A stretch of DNA of 64,000 nucleotides from Pseudomonas sp. RIT-PI-S (GCF_025642975.1 NZ_JANZKJ010000001.1:496001-560000); one strand, 5' to 3'. Shown: positions 8,419 through 19,590, counted from the first letter of the stretch. The notes: generated from the letters alone by a model not told the origin. Numbers and translations: made by a program.

Positions 8419-9855
8419 ATGTCGATACCACGCTTGAAATCCTGCCTTTCGCTGTTCGCGGCGGTACTGATGCTGGGGCAGGTCGTTACCGCCCAGGCTG
8501 AAGCGCTGCCAGATTTCACAACCCTGGTGGAGCAGGCCTCCCCGGCGGTGGTCAACATCAGCACCACGCAAAAGCTGCCCGACCGTGGCGTGGCGGACAG
8601 CCAGATGCCGGACCTGCAAGGCCTGCCGCCGATGTTCCGAGAATTCTTCGAGCGCAATATGCCGCGCAATAACCCGCGCGCGCCACGCGGCGATCGTCAG
8701 CGTGAAGCCCAGTCGCTAGGCTCTGGCTTCATCATTTCCCCCGACGGCTACGTAATGACCAACAACCACGTGGTCGCCGACGCCGACGAAATCATCGTGC
8801 GCTTGTCCGATCGCAGTGAGCTCAAGGCCAAGCTGGTGGGTACCGATACCCGCACCGACGTAGCCCTTTTGAAAATCGACGGCAAGAACCTGCCTACGGT
8901 CAAGCTGGGGGATTCGGACAAGCTCAAGGTTGGTGAGTGGGTCTTGGCCATCGGTTCGCCGTTCGGCTTCGATCATTCGGTGACCAAGGGCATCGTCAGC
9001 GCCAAGGGCCGTACACTCCCGAACGATTCCTACGTGCCGTTTATCCAGACCGACGTGGCGATCAACCCCGGTAACTCCGGTGGCCCGTTGTTCAACATGG
9101 ACGGCGAGGTGGTGGGTATCAACTCGCAGATCTTCACCCGCTCCGGTGGCTTCATGGGCCTCTCGTTCGCTATCCCGATCGACGTGGCCCTGGACGTGTC
9201 CAACCAATTGAAGAAAGACGGCAAGGTAAGCCGTGGTTGGCTGGGCGTGGTGATTCAGGAAGTGAACAAGGACCTGGCTGAATCCTTCGGCCTGGAAAAA
9301 CCTGCCGGCGCACTGGTTGCGCAGGTCATGCAGGACGGCCCGGCCGCCAAGGGTGGGCTACAGGTGGGGGACGTGATCCTGAGCATGAACGGCCAGCCGA
9401 TCGTCATGTCTGCCGACCTGCCGCACTTGGTCGGTGGCCTCAAGGCGGGTGCCAAGGCTTCTTTGGAAATCATTCGTGACGGCAAGCGGCAAAACCTCGA
9501 CCTGACCGTGGGCGCGCTGCCAGAAGACGACGATGCCGACGCAGCCACCGGCGCCGATGGCCAGCCAGAGCGCGCCAGCAACCGCCTGGGCGTAGCCGTG
9601 GCCGACCTCACCGACGAGCAGAAGAAAGCCGCGGACCTCAAGGGCGGCGTGCTGATCAAGGACGTGCAGGACGGCCCGGCAGCAATGATCGGCCTGCAGC
9701 CAGGCGATGTGATCACTCACCTGAACAACCAGGCGATCACCTCTGCCAAGCAGTTCACCGACGTGGCCAAGGGCTTGCCGAAGAACCGTTCGGTGTCCAT
9801 GCGCGTGCTGCGTCAAGGTCGCGCCAGCTTCATTACCTTCAAACTGGCCGAGTAA
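8419..9855 (+). CDS. mucD: Periplasmic serine endoprotease MucD (DegP-like)
   Basis: A 478-residue HtrA/DegP-family protease. It has a signal peptide (residues 1 to about 27, ending TAQA), a trypsin-like domain with the triad His in NNHVVADADE, Asp in TRTDVALLKID and Ser in NPGNSGGPLFN, and two PDZ domains (RGWLGVVIQEV onward and GVLIKDVQDGPAA onward). It degrades misfolded periplasmic proteins and dampens AlgU activation. The ATG at 8419 with GGGAG upstream gives the family length; the frame is open further upstream, to 8260, but that extension would bury the signal peptide. mucC, which sits between mucB and mucD in P. aeruginosa, is missing. A strong terminator follows. Confidence 0.95.
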   Translation: MSIPRLKSCLSLFAAVLMLGQVVTAQAEALPDFTTLVEQASPAVVNISTTQKLPDRGVADSQMPDLQGLPPMFREFFERNMPRNNPRAPRGDRQREAQSLGSGFIISPDGYVMTNNHVVADADEIIVRLSDRSELKAKLVGTDTRTDVALLKIDGKNLPTVKLGDSDKLKVGEWVLAIGSPFGFDHSVTKGIVSAKGRTLPNDSYVPFIQTDVAINPGNSGGPLFNMDGEVVGINSQIFTRSGGFMGLSFAIPIDVALDVSNQLKKDGKVSRGWLGVVIQEVNKDLAESFGLEKPAGALVAQVMQDGPAAKGGLQVGDVILSMNGQPIVMSADLPHLVGGLKAGAKASLEIIRDGKRQNLDLTVGALPEDDDADAATGADGQPERASNRLGVAVADLTDEQKKAADLKGGVLIKDVQDGPAAMIGLQPGDVITHLNNQAITSAKQFTDVAKGLPKNRSVSMRVLRQGRASFITFKLAE

Positions 9856-9870
9856 ACGCGGCCACCCTGG

Positions 9871-9898
9871 AAAAGGCGATCCTCGGATCGCCTTTTTT
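9871..9898 (+). terminator. Rho-independent terminator after mucD
   Basis: AAAAGGCGAT...ATCGCCTTTTTT forms a stem of at least eight pairs (GGCGATC with its complement plus A-T pairs) around a CTCG loop, followed by a run of six T. It sits 15 bases after the mucD stop and closes the algU-mucABD transcription unit before lepA. Confidence 0.93.
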
Positions 9899-10035
9899 CA
9901 TGGTCGCCCTCCAACCCTGGTTGACCTGACGCAATGGGCGACGCAGGGCCCTCCCACAAGGAGCGCGGCATCAGGTACAATGCCCGGCTATTTTTTGTCG
10001 GGCGCCCGGCCCAAGGCCTTCTTGAGTGTTGATCC

Positions 10036-11832
10036 GTGAGTGATTTGAGTCATATCCGCAATTTCTCCATCATCGCCCACATCGACCATGGCAAGTCGAC
10101 CCTGGCCGATCGGTTCATCCAGATGTGCGGTGGCTTGGCCGACCGTGAGATGGAAGCCCAGGTGCTCGATTCGATGGACCTGGAGCGTGAGCGCGGGATC
10201 ACCATCAAGGCGCATAGCGTTACCCTCCATTACAAGGCCAAAGACGGCCAGACGTACCAGCTGAACTTCATCGACACCCCCGGCCACGTGGACTTCACCT
10301 ATGAAGTCAGCCGTTCGCTGGCCGCATGCGAAGGCGCCTTGCTGGTAGTCGACGCCGGCCAAGGGGTGGAGGCGCAATCGGTCGCCAACTGCTACACCGC
10401 CATCGAGCAGGGCCTGGAAGTCATGCCGGTGCTCAACAAGATGGACCTGCCCCAGGCGGACCCGGACCGGGTGAAGGAAGAGATCGAGAAGATCATCGGC
10501 ATCGACGCCACCGATGCCGTGGCGTGCAGCGCCAAGAGCGGCATGGGCGTGGACGAGGTGCTCGAGCGCCTGGTGCAGACCATTCCCGCGCCGGAAGGCA
10601 ATATCGACGCTCCCTTGCAGGCGCTGATCATCGACTCCTGGTTCGACAACTACCTGGGCGTGGTCTCGCTGGTGCGCGTGCGCCATGGCCGGGTGAAGAA
10701 GGGTGACAAGATCCTCGTCAAGTCCACCGGCAAGACCCACCTGGTGGACAGCGTAGGGGTGTTCACGCCCAAGCACACGCCCACCGCGGACCTGAAAGCC
10801 GGGGAAGTGGGCTTCATCATCGGCAGCATCAAGGACATCCACGGCGCGCCAGTGGGCGACACCCTGACGCTGTCCACCACGCCGGATGTGGAAGTGCTAC
10901 CAGGCTTCAAGCGCATCCAGCCGCAGGTCTACGCCGGCCTGTTCCCGACCAGCTCGGACGATTTCGAAGACTTCCGCGAAGCGCTGCAAAAGCTGACCCT
11001 CAACGACTCTTCGCTGCAATACCAGCCGGAGAGTTCCGACGCCCTGGGCTTCGGTTTCCGTTGCGGGTTCCTCGGCATGCTGCACATGGAGATCATCCAG
11101 GAGCGCCTGGAGCGCGAATACGACCTGGACCTGATCACCACCGCGCCGAGCGTGATCTACGAAGTGAAGATGAAGAACGGTGAGACGATCTACGTCGACA
11201 ACCCATCCAAGCTTCCCGACGTATCCTCGGTAGAGGACTTCCGCGAACCGATCGTCGACGCGACCATTCTTGTGCCTCAGGAGCACCTGGGGAACGTCAT
11301 CACCCTGTGCATCGAAAAACGCGGTGTTCAGCGCGACATGCAGTTCCTGGGTAGCCAGGTGCAGGTGCGCTACGACTTGCCGATGAACGAAGTGGTGCTG
11401 GATTTCTTCGACCGCTTGAAGTCGACCAGCCGGGGCTATGCCTCGCTCGACTACCACTTCGACCGTTATCAGTCGGCGAACCTGGTGAAGCTGGACGTGC
11501 TGATCAACGGCGACAAGGTGGATGCCCTGGCCTTGATCGTGCACCGCGATAACGCCCACTACAAAGGCCGTGCGCTGACCGAGAAGATGAAAGAACTCAT
11601 CCCCCGGCAGATGTTCGACGTTGCGATCCAGGCCGCCATTGGTGGCCAGATCATCGCGCGGACAACCGTCAAGGCGTTGCGCAAGAACGTTCTGGCCAAG
11701 TGCTACGGCGGCGACGTGAGCCGTAAGCGCAAGCTGCTGGAGAAGCAGAAGGCTGGTAAAAAACGTATGAAACAGGTCGGCAACGTGGAAATTCCACAAG
11801 AAGCCTTCCTTGCCGTGCTCAGGTTGGAATGA
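10036..11832 (+). CDS. lepA: Elongation factor 4 (back-translocating GTPase LepA)
   Basis: A 598-residue translational GTPase with G1 [10 protein letters not shown]3 DTPGHVDF and G4 NKMDLP, plus the LepA-specific C-terminal domain ([28 protein letters not shown]). It acts on stalled or mistranslocated ribosomes and in 30S biogenesis. The start is GTG 10036 (protein [11 protein letters not shown]). lepB follows after 9 bases, the usual lepA-lepB operon. Confidence 0.97.
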   Translation: MSDLSHIRNFSIIAHIDHGKSTLADRFIQMCGGLADREMEAQVLDSMDLERERGITIKAHSVTLHYKAKDGQTYQLNFIDTPGHVDFTYEVSRSLAACEGALLVVDAGQGVEAQSVANCYTAIEQGLEVMPVLNKMDLPQADPDRVKEEIEKIIGIDATDAVACSAKSGMGVDEVLERLVQTIPAPEGNIDAPLQALIIDSWFDNYLGVVSLVRVRHGRVKKGDKILVKSTGKTHLVDSVGVFTPKHTPTADLKAGEVGFIIGSIKDIHGAPVGDTLTLSTTPDVEVLPGFKRIQPQVYAGLFPTSSDDFEDFREALQKLTLNDSSLQYQPESSDALGFGFRCGFLGMLHMEIIQERLEREYDLDLITTAPSVIYEVKMKNGETIYVDNPSKLPDVSSVEDFREPIVDATILVPQEHLGNVITLCIEKRGVQRDMQFLGSQVQVRYDLPMNEVVLDFFDRLKSTSRGYASLDYHFDRYQSANLVKLDVLINGDKVDALALIVHRDNAHYKGRALTEKMKELIPRQMFDVAIQAAIGGQIIARTTVKALRKNVLAKCYGGDVSRKRKLLEKQKAGKKRMKQVGNVEIPQEAFLAVLRLE

Positions 11833-11841
11833 TCAGGTCCT

Positions 11842-12699
11842 ATGTCTCTTAACTTCCCGCTGTTGTTGGTTATCCTCGTTGCCGTGTGCGGCTTGCTGGG
11901 TCTGATTGACCTTGTGTACTTCGCCCCGCGGCGCCGCAACGCCATTGCGAACTACCAGGGCAGCGTGGCTCAGCCCGAGCCCGCCGTGGTGGACAAACTG
12001 AACAAGGAGCCATTGCTGGTCGAGTACGGCAAGTCCTTCTTCCCGGTGCTGTTCATCGTACTGGTGCTGCGCTCGTTCCTGGTGGAACCGTTCCAGATCC
12101 CTTCCGGTTCGATGAAGCCAACCCTGGAGGTAGGCGATTTCATTCTGGTGAATAAATTCTCCTACGGTATTCGCTTGCCGGTGCTGGATACCAAGGTGAT
12201 CGAAATAGGCGACCCGCAGCGCGGCGACGTCATGGTCTTCCGTTACCCCAGCGACCCGTCGGTCAACTACATCAAGCGAGTCATCGGCGTGCCGGGCGAC
12301 AACATCCGCTATACCTCCGACAAGCACCTGTACGTCAATGGCGTGCTGGTGGACGAGCAGATGGTAGGTACTACCTTCGATCCGCACCTGGGCGAAGTAG
12401 GCGTCTACAAGGAGCACATCGGTGAAGCCGAACACTTGATCCACCAGCAGATGGCAGCCTACCGCATGCTGCCAGGCGGCCAGTGGACGGTGCCCGACGG
12501 GCACTACTTCATGATGGGTGACAACCGCGACAACTCCAACGACAGCCGTTACTGGGACGATGCCCGTATCCCCAAAGACCTGTTGGGGATGGTTCCTGAC
12601 CGCAATATCGTCGGCAAGGCGTTCGCCGTATGGATGAGCTGGCCGGAGCCGAAAATGCGGCACATGCCGACCCTTGATCGGGTAGGGCTGATCAAGTAA
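11842..12699 (+). CDS. lepB: Signal peptidase I
   Basis: A 285-residue inner-membrane leader peptidase. Two N-terminal membrane helices are visible (LLLVILVAVCGLLGLIDLVYF and FFPVLFIVLVLRSFLV). The catalytic Ser is in PSGSMKPTL and the general-base Lys in NYIKRVIGVPGDN; box E reads MGDNRDNSNDSRYW. It removes signal peptides from exported proteins, including MucB and MucD encoded nearby. It lies directly downstream of lepA. Confidence 0.97.
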   Translation: MSLNFPLLLVILVAVCGLLGLIDLVYFAPRRRNAIANYQGSVAQPEPAVVDKLNKEPLLVEYGKSFFPVLFIVLVLRSFLVEPFQIPSGSMKPTLEVGDFILVNKFSYGIRLPVLDTKVIEIGDPQRGDVMVFRYPSDPSVNYIKRVIGVPGDNIRYTSDKHLYVNGVLVDEQMVGTTFDPHLGEVGVYKEHIGEAEHLIHQQMAAYRMLPGGQWTVPDGHYFMMGDNRDNSNDSRYWDDARIPKDLLGMVPDRNIVGKAFAVWMSWPEPKMRHMPTLDRVGLIK

Positions 12700-12708
12700 C
12701 CCCTTTTT

Positions 12709-12739
12709 CCGGGCGCTGCCACGGGCGCCCTTGGGTTTT
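12709..12739 (+). terminator. Possible weak terminator after lepB
   Basis: CGGGCGC and GCGCCC can pair across a loop of about eight bases, followed by TTGGGTTTT rather than a clean T run. It would partly separate lepA-lepB from the DUF4845-rnc-era-recO group. The poor T tract makes attenuation or no function equally possible. Confidence 0.4.
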
Positions 12740-12756
12740 ATCCGCGAGGGTCTAGC

Positions 12757-13134
12757 ATGAATGCAATACGGTCCCAGCGAGGGGCGTCCTTGATTGGCGG
12801 CCTGTTGCTGCTGGTCGCAGTCGGCCTGCTGGCCCTCGCCGGCTTACGGCTCGCCCCCCATTACATGGATTTCTGGGCATTGAACAAAGCCATGGATAAG
12901 GCCGCTACCGACACTGCCACCAAGGTCGAAGACGCCGACGATTATTTCGCTTACGTCAGCCGCAGTATGCAGATCAACAACATCCGGGATCTGGATTTGA
13001 AAAACGCGTTGAAAATCACCGAACAACAAGGCGGCATGGTCGCTCGCCTGGCCTACGAAAGGCGTGAACACCTGCTAGGCAATATCGACCTGGTGGTGAG
13101 CTTCGATCATCAAACCAGCGTGCGTTTCCAGTGA
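12757..13134 (+). CDS. DUF4845 membrane-anchored protein
   Basis: A 125-residue protein with a short N terminus ([14 protein letters not shown]) leading into one hydrophobic segment ([28 protein letters not shown]) and a soluble C-terminal domain. This matches DUF4845, a family found between lepB and rnc in Pseudomonas and relatives; the N terminus resembles a type IV pilin-like leader, but no biochemical role is known. Its TGA overlaps the GTG start of rnc. Confidence 0.85.
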   Translation: MNAIRSQRGASLIGGLLLLVAVGLLALAGLRLAPHYMDFWALNKAMDKAATDTATKVEDADDYFAYVSRSMQINNIRDLDLKNALKITEQQGGMVARLAYERREHLLGNIDLVVSFDHQTSVRFQ

Positions 13135-13823
13135 GCCAGTCACCTCTGAACCGCCTTGAGCGTCAGCTCGGCTACAACTTCAAAAACAAGGAACTGATGC
13201 TGCTTGCGCTGACGCACCGCAGTTTCGCTGGCCGCAACAATGAGCGGCTGGAATTCCTTGGCGATGCCATCCTCAACTTCGTGGCCGGCGAGGCACTGTA
13301 CGAGCGCTTCCCCCAGGCCCGCGAAGGCCAGCTGTCGCGCCTGCGCGCCCGCTTGGTGAAAGGTGAAACACTGGCGCTGCTGGCCCGCGGCTTCGACCTG
13401 GGCGAATACCTGCGGTTGGGGTCCGGCGAACTCAAGAGCGGTGGCTTCCGGCGTGAGTCCATCCTCGCCGATGCCCTGGAGGCCCTGATCGGCGCGATCT
13501 ATCTGGACGCCGATATGGACACCGCGCGCGAGCGCGTGCTGGCGTGGCTGGCCGGCGAGTTCGACAGCCTCACGCTGGTTGATACCAACAAGGACCCCAA
13601 AACCCGCCTGCAGGAGTTTCTGCAGTCCCGTGCCTGTGAATTGCCGCGTTACGAGGTGGTCGATATTCAGGGTGAACCGCATTGCCGCACCTTCTTCGTC
13701 GAATGCGAAGTGGCTTTGCTCAATGAAAAAAGCCGAGGGCAGGGCGTAAGCCGGCGCATCGCCGAGCAAGTTGCCGCCGCCGCCGCCTTGATCGCCCTCG
13801 GCGTGGAGAATGGCAATGACTGA
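13131..13823 (+). CDS. rnc: Ribonuclease III
   Basis: A 230-residue double-strand-specific endoribonuclease. The signature [15 protein letters not shown] is at residues 35-50, the second catalytic region is [19 protein letters not shown], and a C-terminal dsRNA-binding domain begins near [12 protein letters not shown]. It processes rRNA precursors and sense-antisense duplexes. The start is GTG 13131, overlapping the previous stop, and its 3' end overlaps the era start: rnc-era coupling is widely conserved. Confidence 0.97.
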   Translation: MSQSPLNRLERQLGYNFKNKELMLLALTHRSFAGRNNERLEFLGDAILNFVAGEALYERFPQAREGQLSRLRARLVKGETLALLARGFDLGEYLRLGSGELKSGGFRRESILADALEALIGAIYLDADMDTARERVLAWLAGEFDSLTLVDTNKDPKTRLQEFLQSRACELPRYEVVDIQGEPHCRTFFVECEVALLNEKSRGQGVSRRIAEQVAAAAALIALGVENGND

Positions 13824-14742
13824 TACCTCGGTGACTACCTCGGCGACCACCCCGGCAACCCGTTGCGGCTATGTGGCCATCGTTGGCCGGCCCAACGTCG
13901 GCAAGTCGACGCTGATCAACCACATCCTCGGGCAGAAGCTGGCGATCACCTCGCGCAAGCCACAGACGACCCGCCACACCATGCTCGGGATCAAGACCGA
14001 AGGTGATGTTCAGGCCATCTACGTCGACACCCCTGGCATGCACAAGGCAAACGACAAGGCCTTGAACCGCTATATGAACCGGACCGCCTCGGCTGCGCTC
14101 AAGGACGTCGACGTGGTGATCTTCGTGGTCGACCGCACCCGCTGGACCGACGAAGACCAACTGGTGCTCGAGCGCGTGCAGTATGTGGAAGGGCCGGTGA
14201 TCCTGGCCATCAACAAGACGGACCGCCTCGAAGACAAGGCCGCGCTGCTGACTCACCTGGAGTGGCTGCAGCAGCAATTGCCCAAGGCCGAAGTGGTGCC
14301 GATTTCCGCTCAGCAGGGCCATAACCTCGAAACCCTCGAAGCACTGATCGGCAATTACCTGCCCGAGAACGAGCACTTCTTCCCGGAAGACCAGATCACC
14401 GACCGTAGCAGCCGCTTCCTGGCGGCCGAGCTCGTTCGGGAAAAGATCATGCGCCAGCTCGGTGCCGAGCTGCCGTACCAAATCACCGTGGAGATCGAGG
14501 AGTTCAAGCAGCAGGGTGCGACCCTGCATATCCATGCGTTGATCCTCGTGGAGCGCGACGGGCAGAAGAAAATCATCATTGGCGACAAGGGCGAGCGCAT
14601 CAAGCGCATCGGCATGGAAGCGCGCAAGGACATGGAGCAGATGTTCGACGCCAAGGTCATGCTTAACCTCTGGGTCAAGGTAAAAGGCGGCTGGTCCGAT
14701 GACGAACGAGCGCTACGCTCGCTTGGTTACGGTGACGCCTGA
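13816..14742 (+). CDS. era: GTPase Era
   Basis: A 308-residue GTPase of 30S maturation that binds the 3' end of 16S rRNA. G1 is [14 protein letters not shown]3 DTPGMH, G4 NKTD, and the C-terminal KH domain contains [22 protein letters not shown]. Two in-frame ATGs are available, at 13810 and 13816; the second is preferred because the GGAG upstream is then eight bases away rather than two. It overlaps the end of rnc by 8 bases. Confidence 0.96.
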   Translation: MTDTSVTTSATTPATRCGYVAIVGRPNVGKSTLINHILGQKLAITSRKPQTTRHTMLGIKTEGDVQAIYVDTPGMHKANDKALNRYMNRTASAALKDVDVVIFVVDRTRWTDEDQLVLERVQYVEGPVILAINKTDRLEDKAALLTHLEWLQQQLPKAEVVPISAQQGHNLETLEALIGNYLPENEHFFPEDQITDRSSRFLAAELVREKIMRQLGAELPYQITVEIEEFKQQGATLHIHALILVERDGQKKIIIGDKGERIKRIGMEARKDMEQMFDAKVMLNLWVKVKGGWSDDERALRSLGYGDA

Positions 14743-14808
14743 TCCCCACCCGCGCGGCGCCTGGCCAGGCGCCCTCGGGCTCGCCTTTACCGCGACCCTG
14801 TGCCGCGA

Positions 14809-15495
14809 ATGAGCGGCGCGCAACCCCAGCAGCCTGCCTATGTGCTGCATTCCCGCCCGTATCGAGAAACCAGTGCACTGGTGGATTTCTTCACACCCGC
14901 TGGCCGGGTGCGTGGCGTATTACGCGGCGCGCGGGGCAAGGCCGGTAGCCTGGCAAGGCCGTTCGTGCCGCTGGCTGTGGAGTTTCGCGGCAAGGGCGAA
15001 CTGCGCAGCGTGGGCCGCCTGGAAAGCGCCGGCGCCAGCCCTTGGTTGGTAGGCGAGGCACTGTTCAGCGGGCTTTACCTGAACGAACTGTTGGTGCGCT
15101 TGCTGCCGCTGGAAGACGCCCACCCTGGCCTTTACGAGCATTACAGCCTGACCCTGGAAGCGCTCGCCCTTGGCCGCCCGCTGGAGCCTCTGTTGCGGGC
15201 CTTCGAATGGTGCCTGCTCGATGAGCTCGGCTACGCCTTCGCCCTGGATCAAGACAGCAGGGGCAACCCGGTGGTCAACGACGGCCTCTATCGGCTGCGT
15301 GCCGAAGAAGGGCTGGAACGGGTAGTCAGCTTTGCCCCCGGCCTGTTCAACGGCGCCGACCTATTGGCCATGGCTGCGGCGGATTGGGCTGCGGCTGGCG
15401 CGCTGCTCGCCGCCAAGCGGTTGATGCGCCAAGCCCTGGCCGTGCACCTGGGTGGCAAGCCCTTAATGAGCCGCGAGCTTTTCCGCAAGCCGTAA
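14809..15495 (+). CDS. recO: DNA repair protein RecO
   Basis: A protein of about 228 residues matching RecO: an N-terminal OB fold ([35 protein letters not shown]), the conserved helix [16 protein letters not shown], and the C-terminal [28 protein letters not shown]. RecO works with RecR to load RecA at single-strand gaps. The start is uncertain: GTG 14800 and ATG 14809 are both in frame and neither has a clear ribosome-binding site; ATG is chosen. It follows era after about 65 bases. Confidence 0.93.
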   Translation: MSGAQPQQPAYVLHSRPYRETSALVDFFTPAGRVRGVLRGARGKAGSLARPFVPLAVEFRGKGELRSVGRLESAGASPWLVGEALFSGLYLNELLVRLLPLEDAHPGLYEHYSLTLEALALGRPLEPLLRAFEWCLLDELGYAFALDQDSRGNPVVNDGLYRLRAEEGLERVVSFAPGLFNGADLLAMAAADWAAAGALLAAKRLMRQALAVHLGGKPLMSRELFRKP

Positions 15496-15625
15496 GGCAG
15501 AGGTTCGCTGGCTGGCACCAGCTCCGACACTCCTGTCAGTGTCGGCAATGCGTCCTCCTACACCACCCTACCCAGCCCCCTACGAGCCACGTATCCTGTG
15601 CCGACCTATTGCCAGGAGAGTTCCC

Positions 15626-16378
15626 GTGACCACCAGCAACCGCATCCTACTGGGCGTTAACATCGATCACGTTGCCACCTTGCGCCAGGCGCGTGGCACC
15701 CGTTACCCGGACCCAGTAAAGGCTGCCTTGGACGCGGAGCAGGCGGGCGCGGACGGCATCACCGTGCACCTGCGTGAAGACCGCCGGCATATTCAGGAGC
15801 GGGACGTGCTCCTGCTCAAGGATGTGCTGCAAACCCGCATGAACTTTGAAATGGGCGTTACCGAAGCGATGCTCGCGTTCGCCGAGCAGCTCCGCCCGGC
15901 GCACGTTTGCCTGGTACCGGAAACCCGACAGGAACTGACCACTGAGGGCGGGCTGGATGTCGCTGGCCAGGAAGCGCGCATCCGTGCCGCGGTAGAGCGG
16001 CTGAGTGCCGTGGGTAGCGAGGTGTCGCTGTTCATCGACGCCGACCCGGCCCAGATCGAAGCCTCGGCGCGAGTCGGCGCGCCGGCTATCGAACTGCATA
16101 CGGGGCGCTATGCCGACGCTCACACCCCGGAAGAGGCCGCCGCCGAACTGCAACGTATTGCCGATGGCGTCGCTCAGGGCCGTCACCTTGGGTTGATCGT
16201 CAATGCGGGCCACGGCTTGCACTACCACAACGTCGAGCCGATCGCCGCGATCTGCGGCATCAACGAGCTGAACATTGGCCATGCACTGGTAGCGCATGCA
16301 CTGTTCGTTGGCTTTCCGGCCGCGGTGGCGGAGATGAAAGCCCTGATCATCGCCGCCGCGGACCGCGCCCGCGGTTGA
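15626..16378 (+). CDS. pdxJ: Pyridoxine 5'-phosphate synthase
   Basis: A 250-residue TIM-barrel enzyme that condenses 1-deoxy-D-xylulose 5-phosphate with 3-amino-2-oxopropyl phosphate to form pyridoxine 5'-phosphate. Motifs are [39 protein letters not shown], and [15 protein letters not shown] 15626 is preferred because AGGAG lies eight bases upstream; the frame extends further upstream, to 15539, without family similarity. Usual Pseudomonas position after recO. Confidence 0.96.
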   Translation: MTTSNRILLGVNIDHVATLRQARGTRYPDPVKAALDAEQAGADGITVHLREDRRHIQERDVLLLKDVLQTRMNFEMGVTEAMLAFAEQLRPAHVCLVPETRQELTTEGGLDVAGQEARIRAAVERLSAVGSEVSLFIDADPAQIEASARVGAPAIELHTGRYADAHTPEEAAAELQRIADGVAQGRHLGLIVNAGHGLHYHNVEPIAAICGINELNIGHALVAHALFVGFPAAVAEMKALIIAAADRARG

Positions 16379-16406
16379 CGCTCAGGGCTCCCGGAGCCTG
16401 GCCGGC

Positions 16407-17246
16407 TTATTCGGGGGCGTAAGGCTGCCGGCGTTTGTGGGCGGTCTTGTCGTAAGTGCGAACGATGGTGTCGTAGGCTTCCTGGCTGACCGGCTGACCG
16501 TGCAGGAAGGCGTCGATTTCCTTGTAGGTGACCCCGTGGGCGTCCTCGTCCGGCTTGCCAGGGGTCAACTCTTCGAGGTCCGCGGTAGGCACTTTCAGGA
16601 ACAGCTGCTGTTCGGCACCTAAGTACTGGGCAATGGCGCGTACCTGGCCTTTGACCAAGCCTTCGAGGGGGGTAAGGTCACACGCGCCGTCGCCGAACTT
16701 GGTGAAGAACCCCATCACCGCTTCGGCGGCGTGGTCGGTGCCTATCACCAGCCCGTCGTTGGCATTGGCAATGGCGTATTGGGCGACCATGCGCATCCGC
16801 GCCTTGGTATTTCCCCGCACGAAATCCCGGCGCGCTTGGGTCAGGTGCTTAGTGATGGTCAAGTCATCCATCTGGTTATCAAGCCCCTGGACCGCGCCCG
16901 CGATATTGACGGTCACTTCCTCGTCGGCCCTCACGAACTTCATTGCCAAGGCCGCATCGGCTTCGTCGTGTTGGGTCCCATAGGGCAGGCGCACGGCGAT
17001 AAAGCGATAGCCGGCGTCGGCGGTTTCGCTACGCAGTTCTTCGATAGCCAGCTGCGCCAGGCGGCCAGCGGTGCTCGAGTCCACACCACCGCTGATGCCC
17101 AGCACCAGTACCTTGAGCCCGGCGTTGCGCAGCGTCTGCTTGATAAAGGCTTTGCGCCGGTCTACCTCGGCCTTTAAAGCGCTTTCATCGGCAAAGGCGG
17201 GGACGACATTCAGGGCGGCGGCGATTTCGGCCTGGCGGTTGCTCAT
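16407..17246 (-). CDS. nadE: NH3-dependent NAD+ synthetase
   Basis: A 279-residue N-type ATP pyrophosphatase with the PP-loop [17 protein letters not shown] and later [35 protein letters not shown]. It amidates deamido-NAD with ammonia, the last step of NAD synthesis that nadB begins; no glutaminase (nitrilase) domain is attached. The ATG at 17246 has AGGAGGT upstream; an in-frame ATG nine codons earlier is less likely. It is convergent with pdxJ, 28 bases apart. Confidence 0.95.
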   Translation of the reverse strand: MSNRQAEIAAALNVVPAFADESALKAEVDRRKAFIKQTLRNAGLKVLVLGISGGVDSSTAGRLAQLAIEELRSETADAGYRFIAVRLPYGTQHDEADAALAMKFVRADEEVTVNIAGAVQGLDNQMDDLTITKHLTQARRDFVRGNTKARMRMVAQYAIANANDGLVIGTDHAAEAVMGFFTKFGDGACDLTPLEGLVKGQVRAIAQYLGAEQQLFLKVPTADLEELTPGKPDEDAHGVTYKEIDAFLHGQPVSQEAYDTIVRTYDKTAHKRRQPYAPE

Positions 17247-17367
17247 AGGTTGGACCTCCTCTAGGGCCAGCATCGCTGGCGATCAAACAGTACGACACTG
17301 CCCAAGCTTACCTTGATCCGCCGGCCTTCGTCGCACAGCGCCCGCCCCCAATCACACCGGCTTTGCG

Positions 17368-18324
17368 CTACTTGCGCGCCGTGATCACCGCACGCATGGG
17401 CGCCGGCAGGCCTTCCACCGTTTTGCTGTGGTCCTCGGGGTCGAGGAAGTGCTCCAACGACTGGTAGCGCATCCACTCGGTGCTGCGCTGCTCATCGGGC
17501 GTGGTGTAGCTGACGTCCACGCACTTCACGTCGGTAAAGCCCGCGCGCCGTACCCACAGTTCCAAGGCGGCCACCGAGGGCAGGAACCACACGTTACGCA
17601 TTTGCGCGTAGCGGTCGTCGGGCACTAGCACCTGCTGCTCGTCGCCTCGTATTACCAAGGTCTCCAGCACCAATTCACCGCCTTTGACGAGACAGTCCTT
17701 GAGGGCGAACAGATGGTCGATGGGCGAGCGGCGGTGGTACAGCACGCCCATGGAAAACACCGTGTCGAAACCTTGCAGGTTCGCGGGCAGGTCTTCCAGG
17801 GCCAAGGGCAGGTGCCAGGCTGGAAGGTCTGGCAGGTACTGCCGCAGCGCCTGGAACTGGCAGAAGAACAGCCAGTTCGGGTCGATGCCAATCACGCTCT
17901 CGGCTCCAGCACCGAGCATCCGCCATTGGTAATAACCGTTGCCGCAGCCCACATCCAGCACCCGCTTGCCGCGCAGGTGGAGATGTGGAGCGACCCGGGC
18001 CCATTTCCAGTCTGAACGCCATTCGGTGTTCACGTGCACGCCGAAGAGGTCGAAGGGCCCCTTGCGCCAGGGGCTGAGGCCCATCAACGCTTCATGCAGG
18101 CGTTGCCGGCTGCTGTCATCACAGGCACCGCCGAGGGTTACGCTTTCGCTCAGGTCGACGATGCTGGCAGTCAACTCCGGCAACGCCTTGAGGGCCGCTT
18201 GCCAGCGCTCGAGATCACCGTGCCCCTTCTCCAGGCGGCTGTTCAGGTCGGCTTGCAGGCCGTTCGCCCACTGCGCCAAGGGTGAGCCGGCGAGGCGGCG
18301 AACCAGAGGGGTCAAGTCGATCAT
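17368..18324 (-). CDS. cmoB: tRNA U34 carboxymethyltransferase CmoB
   Basis: A 318-residue protein, the family length. It uses carboxy-S-adenosylmethionine to convert 5-hydroxyuridine to cmo5U at tRNA position 34. The nucleotide-binding motif is [17 protein letters not shown], with [14 protein letters not shown] and [16 protein letters not shown] downstream, all typical of CmoB. Its ATG overlaps the cmoA TGA by four bases (ATGA), so the two are translationally coupled. Confidence 0.96.
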   Translation of the reverse strand: MIDLTPLVRRLAGSPLAQWANGLQADLNSRLEKGHGDLERWQAALKALPELTASIVDLSESVTLGGACDDSSRQRLHEALMGLSPWRKGPFDLFGVHVNTEWRSDWKWARVAPHLHLRGKRVLDVGCGNGYYQWRMLGAGAESVIGIDPNWLFFCQFQALRQYLPDLPAWHLPLALEDLPANLQGFDTVFSMGVLYHRRSPIDHLFALKDCLVKGGELVLETLVIRGDEQQVLVPDDRYAQMRNVWFLPSVAALELWVRRAGFTDVKCVDVSYTTPDEQRSTEWMRYQSLEHFLDPEDHSKTVEGLPAPMRAVITARK

Positions 18325-19064
18325 GGCAAGGCGATCATCGAGGCGAAGTTCAGGCACTGAAACCACGGCACCACTTTGCTGAAGCCCGCCGCCAACAGGC
18401 GGTCACGATGATCCTCGAAGCTATCGGGCTTCATCACGTGCTCGATGGCGCTGCGCTTCTGGGCGATTTCCAGTTCGCTGTAGCCGTTGGCCCGCTTGAA
18501 ATCCACATGCAGCTCGGTGAGCAGGGTGTGGGCCTGGCCATCCTCGAAGCGCAGCTTCTCGGAAAGCAACAGCGCGCCGCCGGGTACCAGCGCCTGCCGG
18601 ATACGCGAAAGCAGCGCCAGGCGTTGTTCAGGCGCGATGAATTGCAGGGTGAAGTTCAAGGCCACCACGGAGGCGGGTTGGAAGTCAAAGGCGAGGATAT
18701 CTGCCTCCAGCACCTGCACCGGCAACAGCTCCTGGAACATCGAATCCTGCCCTTGAAGGTATTCGCGGCAGCGCTGGACCATCGCCGGCGAATTGTCTAC
18801 AGCCACCACCTGGCAACCCTCACGGCGCACATGGCGGCGCAAGGCTTGGGTTACCGCGCCCAGGGAAGCGCCGAGGTCGTAGAGATAAGTGTTGGGCTGG
18901 GCAAAGCGTGCGGCCAGCACGCCGAGGTTCTCGACAATCGCCGGATAGCCGGGGACCGAGCGCTTGATCATGTCCGGGAACACCCGCACCACGTCCTCGT
19001 TGAATACAAAATCGGGCACTTGGGCCAGGGGCTGGGCAAACAGACGGTCAGGAAGGTCGGGCAC
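18321..19064 (-). CDS. cmoA: Carboxy-S-adenosyl-L-methionine synthase CmoA
   Basis: It makes carboxy-SAM from SAM and prephenate for CmoB. Conserved blocks are [49 protein letters not shown] and [16 protein letters not shown] at 19064 gives 247 residues, matching the family; an ATG at 19115 in the same frame would add 17 poorly conserved residues. Neither start has a strong ribosome-binding site. First gene of the cmoA-cmoB pair. Confidence 0.94.
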   Translation of the reverse strand: MPDLPDRLFAQPLAQVPDFVFNEDVVRVFPDMIKRSVPGYPAIVENLGVLAARFAQPNTYLYDLGASLGAVTQALRRHVRREGCQVVAVDNSPAMVQRCREYLQGQDSMFQELLPVQVLEADILAFDFQPASVVALNFTLQFIAPEQRLALLSRIRQALVPGGALLLSEKLRFEDGQAHTLLTELHVDFKRANGYSELEIAQKRSAIEHVMKPDSFEDHRDRLLAAGFSKVVPWFQCLNFASMIALP

Positions 19065-19188
19065 GGAAGTGATCTGCGGGCGTGGCGGGAAAGGGCGGGA
19101 TTTTACGAGGGGCAAGCGGCCGGCAGCAAGCGGGGCGCATGGTCAGCCACCCGCTTCGCCTTCTGCCTTGGAGTTTACAGCTGGCAAT

Positions 19189-19590
19189 TCACCTGACTGT
19201 GATTTTGCAATCGAAGGTTTGCACCGGCTTGACCTCCGGCGCCCAAGGCTGTTGCAGGACCATCAACAGGCGGCCTTCGCCAGGGCCCTGCGCGCGATAA
19301 CGCCATACCGATTGGCCCGCTGCGCCGACGATGCCGGCGTCTTCGGCATTGGTGTACACCTCAGGGCCCAGGCTGCGCAGCACGCTTTGCGCAGGGTTCT
19401 GGATCAACCAGCGGTAACCGGTGGTGGGATTGCTGGGCAAGGTGAGGATTAGCAACTGGCTGTTAGCCATGACGATGGGGCATTGCTGCTGCTTGCTGAG
19501 GTTGAACGCAATGGACGCATCCGGCGTGTGGCTGGCGCAAGCGGCCAGCAAAGCGAAGCAGGCGAGGGCGAGGGGGCGAACCAGGGGCAT
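19189..19590 (-). CDS. Chagasin-like protease inhibitor, lipoprotein
   Basis: A 133-residue protein with a lipoprotein signal peptide (ALACFALLAAC, lipobox Cys at about residue 18) and the three loops typical of inhibitor family I42: NPTTGYRW, GAAGQSVWRYRA, and QQPWAP with a C-terminal TFDCKITV. Members inhibit papain-like cysteine proteases. As a lipoprotein it would sit in the periplasm or outer membrane. It lies between lon and cmoA on the same strand, but its target is unknown and the cytoplasmic, serine-type Lon is not a plausible one. Confidence 0.85.
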   Translation of the reverse strand: MPLVRPLALACFALLAACASHTPDASIAFNLSKQQQCPIVMANSQLLILTLPSNPTTGYRWLIQNPAQSVLRSLGPEVYTNAEDAGIVGAAGQSVWRYRAQGPGEGRLLMVLQQPWAPEVKPVQTFDCKITVR

